This document shows positions 1-4,712 of a stretch of DNA of 8,708 bases, in pieces; the first letter of the stretch is position 1; each line of letters opens with the position of its first letter. The stretch spans positions 1 through 8,708 of the forward strand of contig CALXPX010000051.1 of assembly GCA_944390305.1 (NCBI GenBank), read 5' to 3'. Both the position numbers and the translations under genes were made by a program. This DNA is from an uncultured Clostridia bacterium (GTDB lineage: Bacteria; Bacillota; Clostridia; TANB77; CAG-508). The notes under the pieces were generated by a model. The model did not search any database. It worked only from the letters and a program-made list of their open reading frames with translations, and was not told the DNA's origin.

Positions 1-172
1 CTCCAGTGCTCTTAATCTTTTTGCTAGGCATAGCAATAAATAATACTCCTTCAGGATTTTTGATAACTTTGATTTCGTGTACAACGAATTCATTATCAAA
101 TGTTACAGATGCTACAGCTTTTAATCTGTTTTCTGAATTTACTTTTCTTAATCTTACGTCTGTGATTTCCAT
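1..172 (-). CDS. spoVG: SpoVG, RNA/DNA-binding regulator (5' part, cut by window edge)
   Basis: Reading leftwards from the ATG at 170-172, 57 complete codons are visible. The protein starts MEITDVRLRKVNSENRLKAV and continues through FDNEFVVHEIKVI to FIAMPSKK. This matches the N-terminal two thirds of SpoVG, usually about 85-100 residues, including the conserved VTFDxEFVVHxIxVI and FIAMPSxK segments. SpoVG is a small nucleic-acid-binding protein that affects septation, sporulation and surface or capsule gene expression in Bacillota. The C-terminal part (the DIAHPI region) lies outside the window. An AGGAG site (plus-strand 183-187) lies about 10 nt before the ATG, and a sigma-H-like promoter is further upstream. 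After MPSKK the sequence KIKSTG differs from the usual T-P-x-G spacing. The divergent neighbour murC is a familiar partner of spoVG in Clostridia. Confidence 0.93.
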   Translation of the reverse strand, partial: MEITDVRLRKVNSENRLKAVASVTFDNEFVVHEIKVIKNPEGVLFIAMPSKKIKSTG

Positions 173-243
173 AATATGTGTTCTCCTTCCAAAGTTATAA
201 TTTTTAGTATGTTTATTAGTATATTTTACATACTACTTAATAT

Positions 244-270
244 ATTCGCTAATAATTCCCTTTTTCCTTC
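244..270 (-). promoter_or_regulatory. Sigma-H-like promoter for spoVG
   Basis: On the minus strand, AGGA (plus 265-268) followed by A-rich bases and GAAT (plus 244-247) are separated by exactly 17 nt. This fits the sigma-H layout (RWAGGAnnT ... HGAAT). From memory, the well-known B. subtilis spoVG promoter has the same AGGA-17-GAAT spacing. The implied transcript has a leader of roughly 65 nt before the spoVG ATG. The match is by eye in an AT-rich stretch, but the G-rich half-sites stand out there. Transcription-transition control of spoVG by sigma-H is known in Bacillus and is inferred here. Confidence 0.55.
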
Positions 271-313
271 TTATTTTTACAAAAATTTTTTATATTTTAT
301 GTAACCATATATA

Positions 314-342
314 TTGTTTTTTTTTACTTACTGTAATATAAT
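314..342 (+). promoter_or_regulatory. Sigma-A-type promoter for murC
   Basis: TTGTTT at 314-319 (-35) and TATAAT at 337-342 (-10) are separated by 17 nt, giving a predicted transcription start near 349. The -10 is a perfect consensus. The -35 matches in its TTG portion only. The promoter lies about 35 nt before the murC start region and diverges from the spoVG promoter. Confidence 0.65.
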
Positions 343-366
343 AGATAGGCAGATTATATAATATAC

Positions 367-387
367 AAAGGGAGTGTGAATTATTTG
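367..387 (+). promoter_or_regulatory. RBS and ambiguous start region of murC
   Basis: AAAGGGAG at 367-374 is the only Shine-Dalgarno match before murC. A GTG at 376 opens the longest frame but lies only 1 nt from the GGGAG, too close for normal initiation. An in-frame TTG at 385 lies 10 nt from it, a usable spacing. No in-frame ATG exists until residue 18 of the long frame, close to the nucleotide-binding glycine motif. TTG 385 is therefore the better-supported start, removing three residues from the longest frame. Confidence 0.6.
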
Positions 388-1779
388 ACAAACATTCAAG
401 AACTTAGAAGATATAAGAATATATATATGATTGGTATTGGCGGTATTAGTATGAGTGGTATTGCTGAAATACTTAAAAATGAAGGTTTTAATGTGTCTGG
501 TTCAGACGTAACTCAGTCAGAAGTTACAGACAAACTTATAAAAAATGGTATTCCTGTTACAATAGGCCATAATCCAAATGCTATTAAAGCTTCAGATTTA
601 GTAGTTTATTCTGCCGCTATAAAACCAGATGATGTCGAATTAGTAAAAGCTCAAGAAATTGGTATTCCAATTGTAGAAAGAGCTGATTTTTTAGGTGAGA
701 TTACAAAAGGATTTAGAAATACTATTTGTGTATCTGGTACTCATGGTAAATCTACCACAACTTCAATGGTTTCAATGTGCTTTTTAGAAGCACATAAAGA
801 CCCTACTATACAAATAGGAGCTGCCTTAGATATAATTGATGGAAATTATAAAGTTGGAAATAGTGATTTCTTTATTCTAGAAGCTTGTGAATATGTTGAA
901 AGTTTCTTAAAATTTTATCCAAAAGCAGAGATTATTTTAAATATAGATAATGATCATTTAGATTATTATGGTTCTATTGAAAATATAAAAAATGCTTTTA
1001 TAAAATATGTAAAACTATTACCTGATGATGGTATTTTAGTATATAATGCTGATGACCCAAATTGTTCTCACTTATCTCAATATACTAAAGCCAAGAGTTT
1101 AACTTTTGGCATAAATTCTACTAACGCAAATTTTGTAGCTAAAAATATAACTTTTGATAAAAACGGTTATCCATCTTTTGATGTTTATTATAATAATGCA
1201 TTTTATAAAACAATGAAATTGTCTATTCCTGGAAAGCACAATGTATTAAATGCTCTTTCTTGTATTGCTCTTTGTAATGAATTTGGTTTAGATAGAAATG
1301 ATATAAAAAATGCCTTATTAAAATATAAAGGTGCACATAGAAGATTTGAATATATTGGTGAATTTAATGGAGTTAAAGTTTATGATGATTATGGACATCA
1401 TCCAACTGAAATAAAAGCAGTTGCTGAAGCTTTAAAGAAAAAACAATATAATCATTCTTGGATTATTTTTCAGCCACACACATACAGTAGAACTAAAAAT
1501 TTACTAAATGATTTTGCTGAGTGTCTAACCAATTTTGATAATATTATAGTTACAGATATTTATGCAGCTAGGGAATCTAATACTTATGGTGTTACATCAA
1601 AAGATATTGTTGAAAAAATAGATTCTATGGGAAGAACTGCATACTATATTCCTAATTTTGACGATATAGTTGATTTCGTAAAAAGAAATGCTAAACCAAA
1701 TGATATTGTTTTAACACAAGGTGCTGGTACAATTACACAAATAGGTCCCAAACTAGTAGGTAAAGAGAATAAAAAATAA
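376..1779 (+). CDS. murC: UDP-N-acetylmuramate--L-alanine ligase (MurC)
   Basis: Cytoplasmic Mur ligase that adds L-alanine to UDP-MurNAc using ATP, the first peptide step of peptidoglycan precursor synthesis. The full-length family architecture is present (467 aa from GTG, 464 from the preferred TTG at 385). The N-terminal UDP-substrate fold carries MIGIGGISMSGIA (residues 18-30). The ATP-binding P-loop is GTHGKSTTT (121-129). EACEY at 169-173 is the Firmicutes form of the metal-site acidic motif, followed by NIDNDHLDYYG (189-199) and GKHNVLNAL (286-294). The C-terminal domain has GAHRRFE (319-325), DDYGHHPTEI (337-346), FQPHTYSRT (365-373) and GAGTI (449-453). All 11 Arg codons are AGA/AGG, as expected for a resident gene. 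It has its own promoter and a hairpin terminator, so it looks monocistronic, divergent from spoVG. Only the start codon is uncertain. Confidence 0.97.
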   Translation: MNYLTNIQELRRYKNIYMIGIGGISMSGIAEILKNEGFNVSGSDVTQSEVTDKLIKNGIPVTIGHNPNAIKASDLVVYSAAIKPDDVELVKAQEIGIPIVERADFLGEITKGFRNTICVSGTHGKSTTTSMVSMCFLEAHKDPTIQIGAALDIIDGNYKVGNSDFFILEACEYVESFLKFYPKAEIILNIDNDHLDYYGSIENIKNAFIKYVKLLPDDGILVYNADDPNCSHLSQYTKAKSLTFGINSTNANFVAKNITFDKNGYPSFDVYYNNAFYKTMKLSIPGKHNVLNALSCIALCNEFGLDRNDIKNALLKYKGAHRRFEYIGEFNGVKVYDDYGHHPTEIKAVAEALKKKQYNHSWIIFQPHTYSRTKNLLNDFAECLTNFDNIIVTDIYAARESNTYGVTSKDIVEKIDSMGRTAYYIPNFDDIVDFVKRNAKPNDIVLTQGAGTITQIGPKLVGKENKK

Positions 1780-1783
1780 TATA

Positions 1784-1818
1784 AAAAAATAAGAAGTTTA
1801 GAGCTTCTTATTTTTTAT
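1784..1818 (+). terminator. Rho-independent terminator after murC
   Basis: A perfect 13-bp stem pairs 1784-1796 (AAAAAATAAGAAG) with 1804-1816 (CTTCTTATTTTTT) around a 7-nt loop. It begins 5 nt after the murC stop codon, and the 3' arm itself supplies the U-tract. It separates murC from the next plus-strand gene. Confidence 0.85.
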
Positions 1819-1855
1819 GTTTTTCCATAATTTTGTAAATTTCTTTGTATAACAT

Positions 1856-1884
1856 TTGACTTTTTTATTAATATATTATATAAT
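1856..1884 (+). promoter_or_regulatory. Near-consensus sigma-A promoter for the 103-aa gene
   Basis: TTGACT at 1856-1861 and TATAAT at 1879-1884 with a 17-nt spacer differ from consensus at one base of twelve. This is the strongest promoter-like sequence in the window. The predicted start is near 1891, giving a leader of about 78 nt before the ATG at 1969. Confidence 0.8.
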
Positions 1885-1897
1885 TATAAATGCACTG

Positions 1898-1928
1898 TGT
1901 CGATGTACAACGACAAAAAATTTGTACA
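1898..1928. promoter_or_regulatory. Overlapping dyad symmetries in the leader (candidate operator or RNA switch)
   Basis: TGTCGATGTACAACGACA (1898-1915) is an 18-bp inverted repeat with one mismatched pair, centred on GTAC. A second dyad pairs TGTACAA (1904-1910) with TTGTACA (1922-1928) around an 11-nt loop, sharing the central TGTACAA with the first. TGTACA thus occurs twice (1904-1909 and 1923-1928), 19 bp apart. The element lies about 7-37 nt downstream of the predicted start, where a repressor would block elongation or initiation. The TGTCG half-sites partly resemble Spo0A boxes (TGTCGAA), but neither is complete. A transcript could form only one of the two pairings at a time. Confidence 0.5.
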
Positions 1929-1968
1929 CTGTTCATATTTTTACGCCTTTATGATAAGGAGGTTTAGT

Positions 1969-2280
1969 ATGGAAAATTCTTATTTCATAATTGCCGCAGA
2001 TTGGTGGACTAATCATCTACCTAGTCTAGTAGATGAGAGCAAAGTAGAAATGTTTCGCATGCTCTTACAAGTGGAAATTAAGCGGCAAGTAGAAAAATTT
2101 GGTTTTACAGTTTTGTCAGTTAATACGAGACCAGATATTACGCTGGAAAACATTTGCAAAGAATGTGGTATTGATGATAGTAGTCATATTTTTAAAGATG
2201 TTGTTATGATGCAAATAAAAGCTGATTCTATCGTCATTTTTTCGAGACAGAATTATATTCATCAAATTTTTCCAACATAG
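1969..2280 (+). CDS. Small protein of unknown function (103 aa)
   Basis: The ATG at 1969 is chosen because AAGGAGG (1956-1962) lies 6 nt upstream. A longer in-frame extension from GTG 1897 would run through the dyad element and has no RBS. The protein starts MENSYFIIAADWWTNHLP and has a predicted helical middle (ESKVEMFRMLLQVEIKRQVE), then VLSVNTRPD, a CKEC pair and a C-terminal hydrophobic VVMMQIKADSIVIF strand pair. There is no signal peptide or membrane segment, so it is likely cytoplasmic. I do not recognise it with certainty. The A-x-WW start, a K-x-E-rich helix and an L-S-V-x(3)-P-D segment recall small hypothetical proteins of gut Firmicutes and their phages, but this is from memory only. 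Codon use is less AT-biased than the neighbours: CGC and CGG for two of four Arg, plus CTC, CTG, TCG and ACG. This suggests a transferred or unusually selected gene. It has its own strong promoter and terminator. Confidence 0.8.
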   Translation: MENSYFIIAADWWTNHLPSLVDESKVEMFRMLLQVEIKRQVEKFGFTVLSVNTRPDITLENICKECGIDDSSHIFKDVVMMQIKADSIVIFSRQNYIHQIFPT

Positions 2281-2298
2281 CACAAGAACTCCATACAA

Positions 2299-2345
2299 AA
2301 AGAAAAAGTTCATTTCATGCAACAGCATAAGTGAGCTTTTTCTTT
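2299..2345. terminator. Strong bidirectional hairpin terminator between convergent genes
   Basis: The left arm (2299-2320) starts AAAGAAAAAG and ends ATGC; the right arm (2325-2345) starts GCAT and ends CTTTTTCTTT. They pair over about 21 bp with one bulged C, two G-U pairs and an AACA loop. T-rich sequence follows on the plus strand (TTATTTTTAT) and A-rich sequence precedes, so it can terminate both the 103-aa gene (stop at 2280) and the convergent transglutaminase gene (stop at 2350). Confidence 0.85.
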
Positions 2346-2349
2346 ATTT

Positions 2350-3378
2350 TTATCTTTTATAGTCTGTTTCAGATAATTCTGGATATTTAAAATCTTGTCC
2401 TGTACCTGATACATCTCCATCATTTATATGACTTTCATTAAAATTCTTTGCACCTTTTAGAAAATAAGTATATTTCTTTGAATTTGTAAATGCTGAATTT
2501 ACACTTCCAATATATAAAGGATCATCCCACGTAGTATCTACTGCATACCATTTTCCATCATCCATTTTTACATAATTCCATGCATGAGCCTCTACATTAC
2601 CACTATTATCATATCCATCACCATATACAAGTACACATGGAATATTTAATTTATCTAATAAAAATTTAAATGCTTCTGCATATCCTTCACATACTACTTT
2701 TTTGTTAATAAAAGTTCCATAGATATTATCATTATTATCGGTTCCATCATTATCATATTCTACATTATCTACAATCCAATCATGTACATACTTAACTTTA
2801 TCATAAGTTGAACCTACTGCATTATATAAAATTTCATCTGCAATATCATTTACTTTTTGTATTGCTGAATCTACTTCTTCTTTGCTAGAAAATGTAGATG
2901 AATAATAATTCTTTCCCCCTCTTGGCTCTAATGTAAATCCATAAGATTCATATCCTAAAACAGAAGTAGTTCTTGTTGATATAGATAAATTTTGCGTATC
3001 TATATAAAATAAGTCCAAATTTTCTAAAGATATTGCATCCCATGCTGTTTGAAAATAATTATCATCAACATCTCCATTTATTTCTTTTATACTATCCCCT
3101 ACACTATCTGGAAATTTAATTGTTCCATTCCCAATTTTTAATTGATCTATATTAGCTAAAATTGTGTTATACATAATTTTGGCAGGTTTAGATAGTTGAT
3201 TATAATAATATCCTATAGCTTCATTTTCTCCATTACTAATTGGTTCATAGCCATATTCTTCTTCATTTACTGTCTCTCTATTACCTGATATAGAAAGATA
3301 TATTACGCCTCCAACTAAAATAATGCAAATAACTAATATTAAAGCTATTATACTAAAACCTTTTTGATTTCTTTTCAT
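2350..3378 (-). CDS. Membrane-anchored transglutaminase-like protein with prepilin-like N-terminus
   Basis: 342 aa. Residues 1-30 hold a basic KRNQKG stretch followed by a single hydrophobic helix (FSIIALILVICIILVGGVIYL), placing the rest outside the membrane. The KG/FSIIALIL junction resembles a prepilin peptidase site, but position +5 is Ala instead of the usual Glu. The C-terminal half is a transglutaminase-like (papain-fold) domain. The catalytic Cys230 is in VVCEGYAEAFKFLLDKLNIP, His265 in EAHAWNYV, and Asp281 in YAVDTTWDDP, so the triad is complete. The YDKVKYVHDWIVDNVEYD segment (192-209) is typical of these domains. Members act as cysteine proteases, peptidases or cross-linkers; the reaction here cannot be told from sequence. 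The middle (residues 35-160) is not recognised. A weak GGGGG RBS lies 4 nt before the ATG. It has its own promoter and is transcribed in the same direction as the upstream spoIVB. Confidence 0.9.
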   Translation of the reverse strand: MKRNQKGFSIIALILVICIILVGGVIYLSISGNRETVNEEEYGYEPISNGENEAIGYYYNQLSKPAKIMYNTILANIDQLKIGNGTIKFPDSVGDSIKEINGDVDDNYFQTAWDAISLENLDLFYIDTQNLSISTRTTSVLGYESYGFTLEPRGGKNYYSSTFSSKEEVDSAIQKVNDIADEILYNAVGSTYDKVKYVHDWIVDNVEYDNDGTDNNDNIYGTFINKKVVCEGYAEAFKFLLDKLNIPCVLVYGDGYDNSGNVEAHAWNYVKMDDGKWYAVDTTWDDPLYIGSVNSAFTNSKKYTYFLKGAKNFNESHINDGDVSGTGQDFKYPELSETDYKR

Positions 3379-3408
3379 ATGTCCCCCATTAATTTTTATG
3401 ATATTATA

Positions 3409-3437
3409 ATTATATACAAATACTATAAATTTATCAA
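3409..3437 (-). promoter_or_regulatory. Sigma-A-type promoter for the transglutaminase-like gene
   Basis: On the minus strand TTGATA (plus 3432-3437) and TATAAT (plus 3409-3414) are spaced 17 nt apart, in the 83-bp gap after spoIVB. A second TATAAT follows directly at plus 3403-3408. The gene can therefore be transcribed independently of spoIVB. Confidence 0.65.
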
Positions 3438-3461
3438 TAAAAAATTAATAAAAGTTTCCTA

Positions 3462-4499
3462 TTATTCCATCATCATATCTGCAAAAATAGCATACCCTTC
3501 TGTTGGTGAATTTAGCAAAACATTTGTAATTGCTCCTATAAATTTATTATTCTGCACTATAGGCGTACCACTCATTCCTGGTATTATTCCTCCTGTTTTA
3601 TTTATTAAGTTCTCATCTAAGATTTCAATTAACATACTTTTATTATCTTTAGAATTTTTATAGATTTTTTTTATTTTTATTTGAAATTCTTCTACCTTTC
3701 CATTTTCAATTTGACATATTATTTTAGCATCTCCTAGCTTTATTTCATTTCTATTTGCAACTTCAACTTCATTTTGTTTTACAGAATTTATAAATTCTAA
3801 ATTAGTAACAGTTCCATAAATACCTATTTCTGTATTTTTGTCTATATTTCCTATCCTTTCTCCATTATCTATAATTCCTCTTATTTCTCCTGCTCTTCCT
3901 TTTACTCCTTTGACTATTGATATAATTTGACTAGTTACTAATTCACCATTAGATATATTTAATAAATTACCAGTGTCTACATCTGTAATTCCATGTCCTA
4001 AAGCTGCAAATTTTCCGGTTGCCTGTTCATAATATGTTAATGTACCAATTCCTGCTGCAGCATCTCTTACCCATAAACCTAACATATATCCACTATTTTT
4101 CCCTTTGACAGGTGTTATACTTGTATAAATAGATTCTCCATTTCTTTTATATTTTATAGATATTTCTTTTCCATTACTTGAATTCACTATATTGATTAAA
4201 GCTTGTGTGTTACTTACTTCTTGTCCATTAATTTCTTGTATAAGATCTCCTTCTTTTATTCCAGAGTTCTCATATGGCACATATTTTTTTCCATCTTCGC
4301 CATCTATCTCTGACATTCCAACTACTAATACACCATCTGTATATAGCTTAAGACCAATTGTTCTACCTATTGGATTTACATATCTTTTAGTTTGTGCATT
4401 TACTGTTTGCATGAATTCATAATTTTGAATTCCAAGTAAATTTATATATACACTAAGACATATAATTATTAAAATAACTGGTATAATTTTTTTCTTCAT
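3462..4499 (-). CDS. spoIVB: SpoIVB-type stage IV sporulation serine peptidase (PDZ, S55 family)
   Basis: 345 aa. An N-terminal signal anchor (residues 4-22) is followed by a PDZ domain (about 50-130, containing SGIKEGDLIQEINGQEV at 79-95) and the S55 peptidase domain. The catalytic residues are visible: His169 in AALGHGITDVDTG, Ser310 in GIIPGMSGTPIV, and Asp295 exactly 15 residues before the Ser, the spacing seen in B. subtilis SpoIVB. The segment LWVRDAAAGIGTLTYY is a family signature. In B. subtilis SpoIVB is made in the forespore, crosses to the intermembrane space and cleaves SpoIVFA to trigger pro-sigma-K processing. The protein is shorter than the 426-aa Bacillus form, mainly in the N-terminal linker. 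GGAGG lies 4 nt before the ATG. spo0A, the usual downstream neighbour, is not here: the next gene is the transglutaminase-like protein. Confidence 0.93.
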   Translation of the reverse strand: MKKKIIPVILIIICLSVYINLLGIQNYEFMQTVNAQTKRYVNPIGRTIGLKLYTDGVLVVGMSEIDGEDGKKYVPYENSGIKEGDLIQEINGQEVSNTQALINIVNSSNGKEISIKYKRNGESIYTSITPVKGKNSGYMLGLWVRDAAAGIGTLTYYEQATGKFAALGHGITDVDTGNLLNISNGELVTSQIISIVKGVKGRAGEIRGIIDNGERIGNIDKNTEIGIYGTVTNLEFINSVKQNEVEVANRNEIKLGDAKIICQIENGKVEEFQIKIKKIYKNSKDNKSMLIEILDENLINKTGGIIPGMSGTPIVQNNKFIGAITNVLLNSPTEGYAIFADMMME

Positions 4500-4580
4500 A
4501 ATTCCTCCATCTAAAAAAGTTATGAATATATTTTTTTATATAATTAATAATAAAATAAAATAAAAAAACAAAAATAAATA

Positions 4581-4613
4581 AAAAATGATTACTATATTAG
4601 AGTAACCATTTTT
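4581..4613 (-). terminator. Rho-independent terminator closing the pilin-like operon
   Basis: AAAAATG (4581-4587) pairs with CATTTTT (4607-4613) and TTACT (4589-4593) with AGTAA (4601-4605), with one A/C mismatch between the two helices and a 7-nt loop. Read leftwards, the hairpin is followed by a long T-rich tract (complement of 4561-4580). It lies about 100 nt after the stop of the 624-aa gene and separates that operon from spoIVB. The A/T arms could also work on the plus strand, but no plus-strand gene lies nearby. The rest of 4500-4712 is A/T-rich and holds only the spoIVB RBS and presumably its promoter, which I could not identify. Confidence 0.75.
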
Positions 4614-4712
4614 CTTAGAATTATGAAATTTAAAAATTATACATTTAGTCTATAAATATTAAAAATTTATCATTATACTTATAAAATTTCTTTTTAAAAT
4701 TTTTTATTTAAT

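Noticed and set aside
6..200. Open frame on the plus strand (64 codons) at the left edge
   Set aside because: It lies antisense to the spoVG coding region, has no RBS and no family resemblance.
1898..1915. Transposon end or attachment site
   Set aside because: No partner repeat, target duplication, transposase or integrase is present; the position just after a promoter fits an operator better.
1897..1968. In-frame N-terminal extension of the 103-aa gene from GTG 1897
   Set aside because: It runs through the dyad-rich leader, has no Shine-Dalgarno upstream and begins almost at the predicted transcription start; ATG 1969 has an ideal AAGGAGG 6 nt away.
2116..2328. Open frame on the minus strand (70 codons)
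   Set aside because: It overlaps the 103-aa gene and the terminator hairpin, has no RBS, and its product looks like antisense translation.
3364..3663. Plus-strand open frame opposite spoIVB and the gap beside it
   Set aside because: It is antisense to the conserved SpoIVB C-terminus, which contains the catalytic Ser and Asp; hydrophobic residues arise from the AT-rich complement.
4500..4580. Possible sporulation sigma (E/F/G) promoter for spoIVB, with a CATAACTT-like -10
   Set aside because: The stretch is nearly pure A/T and several chance matches can be made; no -35 at the right spacing stood out.
4614..4712. Possible small RNA or gene between the operon terminator and the 624-aa gene
   Set aside because: Very A/T-rich with no start/RBS pair, no stable hairpin and no promoter that stands out; taken as the 3' untranslated region.
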